A DNA stretch of 64,000 nucleotides from an uncultured Clostridia bacterium (GCA_910587195.1 CAJUKL010000005.1:10188-74187); one strand, 5' to 3'. Counted from the stretch's first letter, positions 1 through 9,372 are shown. Notes: a model not told the origin generated them from the sequence alone. A program made the numbers and translations.

Positions 1-58
1 GTATTTAACTGTAAAACCACAGATAAATAGAAAAAAGAGAATTTTAAGGAGGATTTTT

Positions 59-787
59 ATGTCAGGACATTCCAAATTTGCAAACATCAAGCACAAAAAA
101 GAAAAAAATGATGCAAAAAAAGGAAAAATTTTTACAATGTTAGGAAGGGAAATTGCAGTAGCTGTCAAAGCTGGTGGTCCAGACCCTGCTAATAATGGAA
201 AATTGCGTGATGTAATTGCAAAAGCAAAATCAAACAATATGCCAAACGACACCATTGATAGAAGTATTAAAAAAGCTGCTGGCGGCGGCGATGATGTAAA
301 CTATGAAACGGTTGTATATGAGGGATATGGTCCAAATGGTGTTGCAATTATTGTAGAAGTATTAACAGACAACAGAAACAGAGCAGCAGCAAATGTTAGA
401 AACGCTTTTACAAAAGGCGGTGGAAATATGGGAACAAGTGGTTGTGTATCCTTTATGTTTGATGAAAAAGGTTTAATTGTAGTAGATAAAGAAGAAGTTG
501 AAATAGAGGAAGAAGAACTGATGTTAACAGCTATTGATGCTGGTGCAGAAGATGTTGCTTCCGAAGAAGATAGCTATGAAATTACAACTGCTCCAGATGA
601 TTTTTCTTCTGTTAGAGAAGCATTAGAGCAAGCTGGTATTCCTATGGTAAGTGCAGAGGTAACAATGATTCCACAAACTTATACAGAATTAAATAATGAA
701 GAAGAAATTAAAAAAATGAATAAAATTCTTGACTTACTAGAGGATGATGATGACGTACAAAATGTCTATCATAACTGGGACGAATAA
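59..787 (+). CDS. yebC: YebC/PmpR family DNA-binding transcriptional regulator
   Basis: A 242-residue protein of the usual family length. It opens with the hallmark start MSGHSKFANIKHKKEKNDAK and has the family segment ANNGKLRDVIAKAKSNNMPN near residues 45-64, followed by an acidic C-terminal half. Family members are cytoplasmic. Some act as transcription regulators, and recent work on YebC-type proteins links them to relieving ribosome stalling at proline-rich stretches. Which role applies here cannot be read from the sequence. An AAGGAGG ribosome binding site sits just before the ATG. It is the first gene in the window and stands alone: the next gene is convergent across a terminator hairpin. 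Its start is unambiguous. Nothing supportable is seen in bases 1-46 upstream. Confidence 0.95.
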   Translation: MSGHSKFANIKHKKEKNDAKKGKIFTMLGREIAVAVKAGGPDPANNGKLRDVIAKAKSNNMPNDTIDRSIKKAAGGGDDVNYETVVYEGYGPNGVAIIVEVLTDNRNRAAANVRNAFTKGGGNMGTSGCVSFMFDEKGLIVVDKEEVEIEEEELMLTAIDAGAEDVASEEDSYEITTAPDDFSSVREALEQAGIPMVSAEVTMIPQTYTELNNEEEIKKMNKILDLLEDDDDVQNVYHNWDE

Positions 788-792
788 AATTA

Positions 793-828
793 AAACTCCC
801 CTTATTTTTTATAATAAGAGGAGTTTTT
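793..828 (+). terminator. Intrinsic terminator after yebC (bidirectional)
   Basis: A long A/T-rich stem (AAACTCC...GGAGTTT outer part, CTTATT/AATAAG inner part with one mismatch) is followed by a T-run on the plus strand. The preceding A-run would serve the convergent gene on the minus strand too. Confidence 0.8.
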
Positions 829-830
829 TA

Positions 831-2150
831 TTATTTTACAATATTTTCACAAAATCTCATTAAAATAGAAGAAACTTGTGCACGGGTTGCACTACCTTTT
901 GGAACTAATGTTGTATTTGTTATACCACTTATCAAGCCTGTTCCATTTGCCCATTGTATTGCTGTTATAGCATAAGAACTAATTTCTTCTACATCTACAT
1001 AATTGGAAAGATTGTTTGTATAACTTGTATTATAATTTTTGTATTGTGCATAACGGTATAAAATAGATGCCATTTGTTCGCGTGTAATTGTGTCATTTGG
1101 ACCAAAATTTCCGTTACCATAACCAGATACAATACCATTTGCAGAAGCCCATGCAACTGCTTCTGTATAATATTGATTTTGTTCTATATCTGTAAAATTA
1201 GAAACAGGTGCAGTAGGTTTCCCATCCAAACGATGTAATATGGTTACTATCATACCACGAGTTGTTGTCGTATCAGGACTAAACATTGTGGTACTCGTTC
1301 CTGCCATCATGCTTTGTTCATACACATATTTTACACAAGAATAATACCAATCACTTTCTTTTACATCTATAAACGGCAAAATGATATTTTCATTTGTATC
1401 TGGAGTGGATGGTGGTATTATTACAGATATAGCTTTAAATTCTACCTTTACAGTAACATTAGAAGAAGGCATTGTAAAAGTATATTGCTTGTCTTTTGGT
1501 GTCAAATCTATTTTTTTATTCTCTTTATCTATTACTGTAATAGAATCTAATGCATAACCCACTTGTGGTGCAGGTGTAATTGCTATAGTTTGTCCTTTAT
1601 AAGCAGAAAAAGCACTTAATTTTACAGAACCATTTTCTGTATCTTCTACATCAATTTTATAACTTGAAGAACGATTGCTACTGCTTGAACTGCTAGATGA
1701 ACTACTAGAATGAGAAGTAGAACTTCCTGGAATATAAACTGAATCATATTCTGTTTTGTTTAAATCCTCATCAAGCAGCTTTAAATCAAATGCAGATTGA
1801 ATTGTAAAAGAAGAATCAGAAGAAATTTCTCCTAATTTTATAAAAGATTCCTCTGGGTTTAAAGGAGTATCTTTAGAAACAATATACAAAGTAACATCTA
1901 AGCCATCATTGCTATAGGTGGTATATGCGCCATCTATGGTTGTACTATAATCTTTTTTATCCTTTGTGCTTGTTGTCAACGTAATTTCTATTCCATAACA
2001 ATTTTCAGGAATATGATTTAATATCAGCGTTTTACTATTATTTTTAGAATCTATTTCTAAAGAAGGATTTTCTGCGCCAAAAACATTACTTGTTAAAAAC
2101 AATATACATAGTAAGGTTGCCGGCAAAAATAAAAAATTCTTTTTTTTCAT
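831..2150 (-). CDS. S-layer homology (SLH) domain surface protein
   Basis: A 439-residue secreted protein with an N-terminal signal peptide (MKKKNFLFLPATLLCILFLT, Ala-type cleavage near residue 25). The next 120 residues match no domain I recognise. A serine-rich linker follows (about residues 143-162). Residues 163-240 look like a divergent InlB B-repeat (the GSVKLSAFSAYKGQTIAITP segment). Three SLH domains start near residues 260, 319 and 384 and run to the C terminus. SLH triplets usually anchor proteins non-covalently to pyruvylated secondary cell wall polymers, so the protein probably sits on the cell surface. It lies downstream of, and on the same strand as, the M60 peptidase gene. A hairpin separates them. 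The substrate or binding role of the N-terminal region is unknown. Confidence 0.9.
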   Translation of the reverse strand: MKKKNFLFLPATLLCILFLTSNVFGAENPSLEIDSKNNSKTLILNHIPENCYGIEITLTTSTKDKKDYSTTIDGAYTTYSNDGLDVTLYIVSKDTPLNPEESFIKLGEISSDSSFTIQSAFDLKLLDEDLNKTEYDSVYIPGSSTSHSSSSSSSSSSSNRSSSYKIDVEDTENGSVKLSAFSAYKGQTIAITPAPQVGYALDSITVIDKENKKIDLTPKDKQYTFTMPSSNVTVKVEFKAISVIIPPSTPDTNENIILPFIDVKESDWYYSCVKYVYEQSMMAGTSTTMFSPDTTTTRGMIVTILHRLDGKPTAPVSNFTDIEQNQYYTEAVAWASANGIVSGYGNGNFGPNDTITREQMASILYRYAQYKNYNTSYTNNLSNYVDVEEISSYAITAIQWANGTGLISGITNTTLVPKGSATRAQVSSILMRFCENIVK

Positions 2151-2167
2151 AACCTTTTCCTTTCTTC

Positions 2168-2204
2168 ATGAATACCCCTCCCTTATGTAGGGGAGGGGAG
2201 TATT
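2168..2204 (-). terminator. GC-rich hairpin between M60 peptidase and SLH genes
   Basis: An imperfect inverted repeat (AATACCCCTCCC against GGGGAGGGGAGTATT) lies in the 200-base gap between the two minus-strand genes. There is no good U-run after it on the minus strand, so it may be a weak terminator or a processing/leader structure for the SLH gene. Confidence 0.45.
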
Positions 2205-2226
2205 ATTAAGTTTCTTCTGTTTGTTG

Positions 2227-2347
2227 CTAGTCATTTTCTATTTTGTCATTTTCCGATTTTTCTTTTGTTATATCATTTTCTATTTCTTCTTGTTCTTGTA
2301 CATCATTTTTCACATTATTTTCTATTTCTTCTGTTTCCTCTTGATTA
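2227..2347 (-). other. Out-of-frame acidic tail, probable continuation of the M60 peptidase
   Basis: Directly after the M60 stop, a shifted frame reads IDNQEETEEIENNVKNDV and continues Glu/Asn/Lys-rich to a TAG at 2227-2229. The composition and codon use match the end of the annotated protein (IEEEEN). Removing one A from the four-A tract at the junction would join the two frames. Either a one-base insertion truncated the protein or the base is a sequencing error. This stretch has no start codon or ribosome binding site of its own. Confidence 0.6.
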
Positions 2348-5300
2348 TCAATTTTCTTCTTCCTCTATATAAGGTGTGGTGGAAGGAACATCTAATTGAT
2401 AAGATGCTACAGTTGACGTCAATTCAATCGTAGGAATATTTTCTTTTAATTTTTCAATTTTTTGTTCTACATCTGTAGGAGCTTCTTCTTCATGGTCACT
2501 TGCAACTTTGCCATCAACAGGAAAACTAATCCAAATAGTTTCACTTGTCAGACGTTTTGAAGTAGCATTTTCTGGGTCATCTGTCCGATACATTACAGCA
2601 CGCATTTCTACTGGTAAATCATCACCAAGTTCTGCTATTTCTGTTTCTAAATCAGGAACAAATAAGAAAAATCCATCACTTGTATCACTAACTGCACCAT
2701 CTTCTGGAATTTCACTAAAAAGTAAAGAATATCCGTTTATAGGGTGTTCTACTTGTGTACTTTCTTCTTCTGCTATTGGAGAAGTAGTATTATATCGACC
2801 TTCTATTTGTATTATGTTATATCCAGGATTTCCACGATAAGTACCTACAATAACTACTGTTCCAGCTGGAATAGATTCTGTATCACTATATGGATAATCC
2901 TCTTTTAACTTACCTACACTTACATTATTTGCTATAACAGAACTATCTCCATTTCCATAAAAATCAACACGGTCACCAGGATAATCTAACAGTTCGACTG
3001 TTCCTGTATAATTTTGTATTTCCATTACTGCTACATCATAAGTCCAAATACGGGTATCCTCAGATGGTGCTCCTGGTTTATTGAAATACAAAGGTTCTTC
3101 TGCATTAAAACTACTATTTTCTTTTACAGTTATCCAATCAGAATTCTTTGAATTTTTTACTCGAATTGTAGCAGTGCCATTTGTACTAGCCTTAATTCCA
3201 GTAACCGGAACAACAGCATCTCCATTCATTGTAATTACTATTTTTCCATCTTCCGTTGAAGTTGTATACAAATTAGGTGAAATTGTTGTATCATAAGCAA
3301 TTCTAATTTCTGCTGCTGTTGTTTTTTCACCCATATTACCCAATTTATCTACTGGAATAATAGCATAGGTATAAGTTAAATTATTTGCTGCACCTAAATT
3401 ATCTATATAAGTATTTTCTGTTGTAAATCCGATTGGCACACCATTTCTAATAATTTCATGTCCCAACAAATTTTCAGAACCACTATTTGTAATTGTTAAT
3501 GTTACTTCACTTCCATTTATAGAAGTAGTAAGCGTGGAAGTTCCCGGATTTGCAGTTGCACCTTCCAATCGAAGCTTATATGATTCATCATTTAAGTACC
3601 ATATTGCACGATTTTCTTTTTCACCATTTAATGTTACTTTCATTCCCCAACGATTGAAAAATTCTGTTAAATCTTTTCCTGTAACTTCTGCTGCAATTTT
3701 TGCGACTTTTTCATCATAAGTACCACTATAGCTTCCAGATTTCCATTTTTTGAAAAACTCATTATAAAAACCAAGTGGATTATCTGCATTATCATAAGCT
3801 AAATGTAATTGCCAATACATACCAAGTTGTGTAAATACATCACCTGCGGCACCTGGACGACCTAAAGCGACTTTTTTATAAATGGACTGCCATTTATTAC
3901 TTTTTGTCAATCTTGTATCTGTTATCATATCAGAACCGTTCCATGCTTGAATTGCAATAGAATAAATATTATTTGTAATTTCTGCTTTTCCTAATTTATC
4001 CATGTTATGACCAATTTCATGTGCAATTCCCCAACCAAATGTATTTAACACACCAGATGAAGTAGGTTTTCCACAAACAAGTGCCGAAGCAGAACCATAT
4101 TCAATACCTACATGATTTCCAGCAGCATACATAAATGCACCTGCAAACATTCGCATATAACGAATATTTTGACGGGTTGTCATTGGATATTGATAAGTAT
4201 CTAAAGAAGCATCTGCCGGAATAATACCTTGCACTTTATTTGCTATGAAAAGCGTTTCTTCCCATGCAAGTATATTTTGATACATTGTTTCTACCATATC
4301 ATTATTAATTCCTTTCAATCCTGCCAAAATTTGGTCAGCAGGGAGAGAAAGAAGAACGCTTGGCGTAGAAAGTTCTGTTGCATTTTTAATATCTGTTTTT
4401 GAACTACCATATTTTACAACATGTGCTTGCAATTCTTCTATATAAGTTTGAATTTTAGCACGTCTATCCATTTCTGTCATACGATACCAATCAGATAATT
4501 CTAACACTGGTATTTTAAATGCTTTTTCATTTTCACGAATATGAATCTTAATTTTTCCTGGATTGCTTCCACCATAGGTAAGATAAAGCATACCACCTCG
4601 TGTATCTGCAAGACTTCCTATTTTAGGAATAGAAATATAATTTCGTCCGTTTTGTAAGGTAATTGCTTGTCCACTCCAAATTCCAGATTCTCCATAATAT
4701 TGTGTTGGAACAACAGAAACTGTTTCTCCTTCCGGAATTTCTGCATAAATCGCTACTTTTGAGTTTGCTAATGCAGAAATACCAATAGGTTGTAAAGCAC
4801 TAGCTGTCTGTCCATATGTGCTATCCAAGGCACCACTACGACTTTGGAAATCATTTTTAATAATACTTGCCGTATTTTCACTATTATTTAAAAGTGTTTG
4901 TGCTAATGCCAATTCATCTTGTAACAAATTAACATCTAAATAAAAATCACCCATATGCTCTAATTGGTCTGATAACTGCTGAATACTTTGTTGTGTTACA
5001 GTAGGTTTTAAAGCAGTAAAGGCATTGTCTTCAAATAAGTTAGCAATTCCACTGGAAATTTTTTCACTATTATAAAATGCAATTTCTGAAATACTAACAC
5101 GAGAACCGCCAGCTACTTGTCCTAAAGCAATAGTAACACTTTCAACATTTTCTACTTCTGGAAACGTAACTATCATATAATTATCTTCTGTTAAAGGTAA
5201 ATGTCCTGTTGCAAAAGAATGTTTTGTTTCACTTCCTGTTGTATCTCTTATTGTTACAGTATAGTTGGCAATACTAGTATAATGATTTGTTGTTTTATTC

Positions 5301-7216
5301 AAATAAGGAGCAAATAATAAATAATTCATATCATGAGGTTCTTTAAAAGTAAAAGTAATACCAGCATTTAAAAACCAATCTCTTGCGACCCAATAAGTAT
5401 TTGCATCACCATCTATAAAATGGTCTGTTATAAAATCTGGACAAAATGATTTATCGAAATTAGTAGGGTCTGCCATTGTAATGTTAGTAATTTCACCGTT
5501 ATCAATTCTTCCTTCTGTTGGGAAATTAGGTTGCTCCATTTCTTCCGATTCTGGTGTACCGAGCGCAACAGAAGAATAAGGTCCTACACCCATGCTATTT
5601 CCTGCTTTTATAGTAACTTCATAGCTTACATTATTAACAAGACCTGTAATAATTATATTTGTAGCTTCTGTATCACCACCGAATTGTATCCACTCTGCAT
5701 CACCCTGTTTACGATAGAATACTTGATAATAAGCTGCATCTTTTGTTTTTCCCCAGTTAACTCGCAATGATTGATGTGCTGGCGCAACGCTAATATTAGA
5801 TGGCGCACCTGGAACACTTCCTGCTTCTGGTGTTGCAGAAATAATATCAGATGGAGTACCACGCCAATCACCATTTATCGCTGTTATTTGAAAATAATAT
5901 TTCGTAAGATTTTTAAGACCATCTACAACTATAGTATTTGTATTACTTGTAACGCTTTGACTTAAATCTGTTTCTTTTGTGCCATATTGTACAATATAAC
6001 CTGTTACATTGCTTACTGCATTCCATTTTAAACTAATAGATTTGTCACTTGGTGTTGCTACAATTCCTTTCACTTTGCTATCTACATTTTGTGCATCATC
6101 TAAAATAACATCTTTTAAAAATTGAATTTGTGTTAAAGTAACATACTGTGGTTTACCATCTTGACCAATTACTTTTTTAACTTTAATAGTCACTTTTTTA
6201 ACAGCAACTTTTTTACCTAAATCAATGGTAACTGTACTTTTATCTGCAGCACGACCAATAGCATAAAATCCTTGTGGTGCTTGCGTGTCAAATTCATATT
6301 CTTCCACATTGCCATTCTCTAATTCTAATATTGCTGTACCTGCAACAAGTGCTCCTGTGCCAACAGGACTTGTTAATACAATTTGGCTCATTTCTATACT
6401 AGATTGATTAAAAACAATGGGGATTAAAATATCATCTCCCTCTGTTTTGGAAAATGTAATCTCATTTCTTCCATTAAATAGATTTTCAATTTGCCCTTCA
6501 ATATTTAATTTTTCTGTTTCGAGGGAAGCACTTACAATAGCAGCTCCTTCATATTGATTGGCATTTCCACCAACGTCCATTGTGCGATTTATATAAGCAA
6601 GGTCTGAAATATCTACTATACTATCCCCATTCAAATCATAGGTAATAGAATCATTTTTTTGTCCTAATTCTTTTATAAGCGTTTCTCTGTCAGAAATATT
6701 AACAACACCATCATTGTTTATATCTCCTAAAGAGAATGTACCATTTGAAGTGCTAACAATAATATGCAAAGAATAATCATTTAACTGAATATTTTCCCGA
6801 AATGGAACACAACCCTCTCCAGTTAATTCTATGGTATAAGCTCCTGTTTCTAAATCAGAAATAACAATCGTATAAGAACCAACTATAGACTCGTTTGTTA
6901 TTTCCACTCCATTTTTATTTTTTGCTGTTACTTCTGTCATTACATTTTGAAAGCCTGTTCCCGTTTTTTCTCCTGTATTTAACGAAAATATTGCATTTTC
7001 TGCCCCTTTTGTTAGTTTAAGTTTAATATCCCTTTTTTTAATATTGTCTAATGATTGCGGTAAAGCAAAATCAACTGTTAAAGTAATAGAGGCACTGCTT
7101 TGTATGATAGAAGTATTTGTAGCGGCAACTGTAATAATAGGAAAATAACTTCCATATGCAGAACAGACCAATAAAAAACTTAACATTACTGCTAGAAATC
7201 GTTTAAAACGTTCCAT
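2348..7216 (-). CDS. Secreted M60-family (mucinase/enhancin-type) zinc metallopeptidase with dockerin-like and FN3 modules
   Basis: A 1622-residue exported protein. It has a signal peptide at residues 1-32. A dockerin-like pair of calcium loops lies at about residues 162-212 (DINNDGVVNISD and DLNGDSIVDISD). Two fibronectin type III domains lie at about 382-467 and 468-557. Discoidin-like segments flank them. The catalytic site is HEIGH at residues 1066-1070, followed by an acidic residue within the HExxH-x(8,28)-E pattern of the M60/PF13402 family. M60 enzymes cleave host glycoproteins such as mucins, which suggests a gut or host-associated niche. The start is fixed by a strong GGAGGAA site. 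The C terminus looks truncated: just after the TGA, a second frame carries on the same acidic composition for about 40 codons (see the adjacent entry). The protein has no SLH domain of its own, so retention at the cell would need another route. Confidence 0.88.
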   Translation of the reverse strand: MERFKRFLAVMLSFLLVCSAYGSYFPIITVAATNTSIIQSSASITLTVDFALPQSLDNIKKRDIKLKLTKGAENAIFSLNTGEKTGTGFQNVMTEVTAKNKNGVEITNESIVGSYTIVISDLETGAYTIELTGEGCVPFRENIQLNDYSLHIIVSTSNGTFSLGDINNDGVVNISDRETLIKELGQKNDSITYDLNGDSIVDISDLAYINRTMDVGGNANQYEGAAIVSASLETEKLNIEGQIENLFNGRNEITFSKTEGDDILIPIVFNQSSIEMSQIVLTSPVGTGALVAGTAILELENGNVEEYEFDTQAPQGFYAIGRAADKSTVTIDLGKKVAVKKVTIKVKKVIGQDGKPQYVTLTQIQFLKDVILDDAQNVDSKVKGIVATPSDKSISLKWNAVSNVTGYIVQYGTKETDLSQSVTSNTNTIVVDGLKNLTKYYFQITAINGDWRGTPSDIISATPEAGSVPGAPSNISVAPAHQSLRVNWGKTKDAAYYQVFYRKQGDAEWIQFGGDTEATNIIITGLVNNVSYEVTIKAGNSMGVGPYSSVALGTPESEEMEQPNFPTEGRIDNGEITNITMADPTNFDKSFCPDFITDHFIDGDANTYWVARDWFLNAGITFTFKEPHDMNYLLFAPYLNKTTNHYTSIANYTVTIRDTTGSETKHSFATGHLPLTEDNYMIVTFPEVENVESVTIALGQVAGGSRVSISEIAFYNSEKISSGIANLFEDNAFTALKPTVTQQSIQQLSDQLEHMGDFYLDVNLLQDELALAQTLLNNSENTASIIKNDFQSRSGALDSTYGQTASALQPIGISALANSKVAIYAEIPEGETVSVVPTQYYGESGIWSGQAITLQNGRNYISIPKIGSLADTRGGMLYLTYGGSNPGKIKIHIRENEKAFKIPVLELSDWYRMTEMDRRAKIQTYIEELQAHVVKYGSSKTDIKNATELSTPSVLLSLPADQILAGLKGINNDMVETMYQNILAWEETLFIANKVQGIIPADASLDTYQYPMTTRQNIRYMRMFAGAFMYAAGNHVGIEYGSASALVCGKPTSSGVLNTFGWGIAHEIGHNMDKLGKAEITNNIYSIAIQAWNGSDMITDTRLTKSNKWQSIYKKVALGRPGAAGDVFTQLGMYWQLHLAYDNADNPLGFYNEFFKKWKSGSYSGTYDEKVAKIAAEVTGKDLTEFFNRWGMKVTLNGEKENRAIWYLNDESYKLRLEGATANPGTSTLTTSINGSEVTLTITNSGSENLLGHEIIRNGVPIGFTTENTYIDNLGAANNLTYTYAIIPVDKLGNMGEKTTAAEIRIAYDTTISPNLYTTSTEDGKIVITMNGDAVVPVTGIKASTNGTATIRVKNSKNSDWITVKENSSFNAEEPLYFNKPGAPSEDTRIWTYDVAVMEIQNYTGTVELLDYPGDRVDFYGNGDSSVIANNVSVGKLKEDYPYSDTESIPAGTVVIVGTYRGNPGYNIIQIEGRYNTTSPIAEEESTQVEHPINGYSLLFSEIPEDGAVSDTSDGFFLFVPDLETEIAELGDDLPVEMRAVMYRTDDPENATSKRLTSETIWISFPVDGKVASDHEEEAPTDVEQKIEKLKENIPTIELTSTVASYQLDVPSTTPYIEEEEN

Positions 7217-7310
7217 TTTATTCCTCCTTTATCTTTTTTATTAAAAAATATTTCCATTAATAAAAATATAAAAAAATTAAAAAAGAAAAAATTTACAGGA
7301 GAAAAAAGAA

Positions 7311-7360
7311 ATATCCACTTTTAAAAAGTAAGTGGGCTTAGGCAGAGTCTAAGTCCACAA
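7311..7360. other. Structured intergenic region with two mutually exclusive hairpins
   Basis: This lies in the 340-base gap between the divergent M60 gene and the gene at 7557. CCACTT (7315-7320) can pair with AAGTGG (7330-7335). The overlapping GTGGGCTTAG (7332-7341) can instead pair with CTAAGTCCAC (7349-7358). The second stem is fully paired (one G-U) only in the plus-strand RNA. Which strand is transcribed is unknown. The rest of the gap is A/T-rich with a possible -10 (TATAAT) near 7520 for the plus-strand gene and no clear -35. Confidence 0.4.
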
Positions 7361-7556
7361 TTTCTTTTAATACTATTTTCTTAATCAATCAAATCATATT
7401 AAAATAATGGAAATCCATTCCTATGTATTATAAAAAATAGAAGGAAAAGTGTCAATGCCTGTCAGAATAATAATTTTTTGTATTGACGAATGTGGAATAA
7501 TTGTAATCCCATCGTAATATAATAAAAGTGACATAAAATTTAGGGAGAAATCAATC

Positions 7557-8438
7557 ATGCCAAGCCAAGAAAACGAACTATCTATGTCTTGCATAAAAAA
7601 TTGCACACAAGCAGAAAATAAATCACTTATTATACGCTCTGTCGTGACAGCTTGTGATATAGGAACTTTATCAGAAGAAGATACAGGAGAAATTAGAATT
7701 TTTGAAAAAAATCTATTAAATACTAATACAAATTATATTTTAATATTGGTTGAACTTGATAAATGTAACACCTTAGCTGTAATTTATGAGCAAAAAGATA
7801 ATTTTTGTGTGGTATCTTCTGTATTAGGAAGATATTATGAAATTGTAGAAGTTAATTTCATTTTAGAGCCTATTTCTAAAAATACCTTGATACTATTGAA
7901 AGAAAAAGTTGACATGGCAACAGGAATATATGAAACAAGCGACTTTTTAAAAGGATATTTATGGAATGGCAATTTTTATTCACAAGTATTAAATACACCT
8001 TTTAATATCAAAGCCTACTGGAATAATGCATGGATAAATTGCAGTTCTCAAAATAAGCGATGGGAAAAAGCAATTCAAAATTGTAACCTTACATGGAACA
8101 ATATTGACAAAATTGTATTGTATCTATATCGAGCGCAGGAATATAGTATTTCTAGTGTAGAAGAAAGTGTTAGTTTGCCAGAAGATAGTACATTTCAAGT
8201 GGTAGAGAGTCGTTTTGTTGTAGAAACATTAAGTTGGAGTGAAAAATGGAATTGTTTTATTCTTTATGAGGGAAAATATAAATCTACTGGAGAAGCAGTA
8301 GCCGTAATTCACAACTTAAATAATTATGTCTATTCTTTGGTAGAAGATGTTTCTCCACAATATGTTATTTGCACATCAAATCAGGAACATCTTGTTATTT
8401 CTCAAGAAGAATTAGAAGTAATGCAATCTGAAAAATAA
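7557..8438 (+). CDS. Uncharacterised protein, paralogue of the gene at 29889
   Basis: A 293-residue protein I do not recognise as a named family. It aligns along most of its length with the 341-residue product at 29889-30914. Shared segments include FLKGYLW/FLKGYIW, an N-terminal-half tract ending in LxNTP/LxNIP, PEDSTF/PDESTF, VETLSWSEKW...FIL against VNQTYYWDDNW...FIL, and GEAVAVI/GEKVAII. Unlike its paralogue it has no N-terminal membrane segment or signal peptide, so it is probably cytoplasmic, or it has lost its export signal. The ATG follows a GGGAGA site at normal spacing. It is the divergent neighbour of the M60 gene. Its function is unknown. Confidence 0.75.
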   Translation: MPSQENELSMSCIKNCTQAENKSLIIRSVVTACDIGTLSEEDTGEIRIFEKNLLNTNTNYILILVELDKCNTLAVIYEQKDNFCVVSSVLGRYYEIVEVNFILEPISKNTLILLKEKVDMATGIYETSDFLKGYLWNGNFYSQVLNTPFNIKAYWNNAWINCSSQNKRWEKAIQNCNLTWNNIDKIVLYLYRAQEYSISSVEESVSLPEDSTFQVVESRFVVETLSWSEKWNCFILYEGKYKSTGEAVAVIHNLNNYVYSLVEDVSPQYVICTSNQEHLVISQEELEVMQSEK

Positions 8439-8455
8439 AAAAGAAAATAAATGTG

Positions 8456-8483
8456 TTGAAAAATAACCTTTTTATGGTATAAT
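8456..8483 (+). promoter_or_regulatory. Sigma-A promoter of the sulfite/nitrite reductase gene
   Basis: The -35 TTGAAA (8456-8461) and a -10 TATAAT (8478-8483) are separated by 16 bases. A TATGG just before the -10 resembles an extended -10. Confidence 0.75.
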
Positions 8484-8528
8484 GAAAGCAATATGATATT
8501 GAAATAATGAAAGCAATATGATATTGAA
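8479..8528 (+). repeat. 25-bp tandem duplication in the leader
   Basis: Two perfect head-to-tail copies of a 25-base unit (8479-8503 and 8504-8528). The unit begins inside the -10 box and ends just before the ribosome binding site, so the duplication lengthens the leader and makes a second, weaker -10-like sequence. Confidence 0.9.
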
Positions 8529-8548
8529 AAAATGAGGAGGGAATGGAT

Positions 8549-9259
8549 ATGGTAAACTTATCAGCAGAAGAATTAGCTGCTTTAAAAGGAGAAGGCTTTT
8601 TATTAATGAAAGATAAGGAACATTTTGTTCTTCGTATTGTTTTTCCAGCAGGTCTTGCAACAGCGGAAGATTTAAAAAATGTTGCGATGTTAGCAGAAAA
8701 ATATGGAACGGGAATAGGAGCAATTACGGTTCGCTTAAATATTGAAATTGTAGGAATCCCTTATGAAAATATTGCACCAATGAAAGAAGAAATGGATAAA
8801 CTTGGTTTGTCTTATGGTGGTACAGGGGCAAGAGTACGTCCTTTGGTATGCTGTAAAGGAACTGTATGCAAATTTGGTTTAGTAGATACACAAGGCATTT
8901 GCAAAGAACTCCATGACAAGTTCTATCCAATGCAATTACCACATAAATTTAAAATTAATGTTACAGGCTGTCCAAATAACTGTGCGAAAGTGCAAATCAA
9001 CGATTTAGGCTTTATGGGTGCGCCAAAAGGCAGATTAAGAGTGTTTATTGGTGGTAGATTTGGTAGAGAGTCTATGATGGGAGAAGAAATTTGCAGAATA
9101 GAAGCAGATAAAGCAGTAGAAGTAACTACAATTTGTACAGATTTCTTCAAGGCACATGGAAAACCAAAACAGAGATTTGGAAATTTGTTAGAAGAAATGA
9201 AAGATACACAAGAATATGCAGATTTTATTGCTTCTTTAAAAGCATTAGCAGCTGTATAA
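8549..9259 (+). CDS. Small siroheme/4Fe-4S sulfite or nitrite reductase domain protein
   Basis: About 236 residues, much shorter than full assimilatory reductases and close in size to the small monomeric sulfite reductases of anaerobes. An N-terminal ferredoxin-like half (about residues 1-75) leads into the 4Fe-4S/siroheme half with the paired cysteine motif VCCKGTVCKFG (C-x5-C) and GCPNNCAKV (C-x3-C) that bridges the cluster and siroheme. It probably reduces sulfite or nitrite with electrons from ferredoxin, or acts as a redox partner. The substrate cannot be decided from sequence. The ATG at 8549 is preferred over the in-frame ATG at 8543, because the AGGAGG at 8535-8540 gives an 8-base spacing to the former and almost none to the latter. 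The gene is monocistronic, with a promoter and a terminator. Confidence 0.88.
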   Translation: MVNLSAEELAALKGEGFLLMKDKEHFVLRIVFPAGLATAEDLKNVAMLAEKYGTGIGAITVRLNIEIVGIPYENIAPMKEEMDKLGLSYGGTGARVRPLVCCKGTVCKFGLVDTQGICKELHDKFYPMQLPHKFKINVTGCPNNCAKVQINDLGFMGAPKGRLRVFIGGRFGRESMMGEEICRIEADKAVEVTTICTDFFKAHGKPKQRFGNLLEEMKDTQEYADFIASLKALAAV

Positions 9260-9324
9260 AAAAATTTCAGAAATATGAGGAAAAATAGTACAAGCCTCAT
9301 AGAAACACAAAAAACTAACAATTC

Positions 9325-9353
9325 AAGCCTCGTATTTTTGCGAGGCTTTTTTT
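9325..9353 (+). terminator. Intrinsic terminator
   Basis: A perfect 8-bp stem AAGCCTCG/CGAGGCTT with an 8-base loop and a T-run ends the reductase transcript just before the mtnA-aldolase fusion gene. Confidence 0.9.
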
Positions 9354-9372
9354 ATAAAAGGAAGTGAAAAAA

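Noticed and set aside
1670..1735. The serine-codon repeat in the SLH protein gene as a CRISPR-like or microsatellite array
   Set aside because: It is an in-frame, mixed-codon serine linker without spacers.
5531..5965. Small frames opposite the M60 peptidase gene
   Set aside because: Shadows of a long clear coding region; no sites or conserved features.
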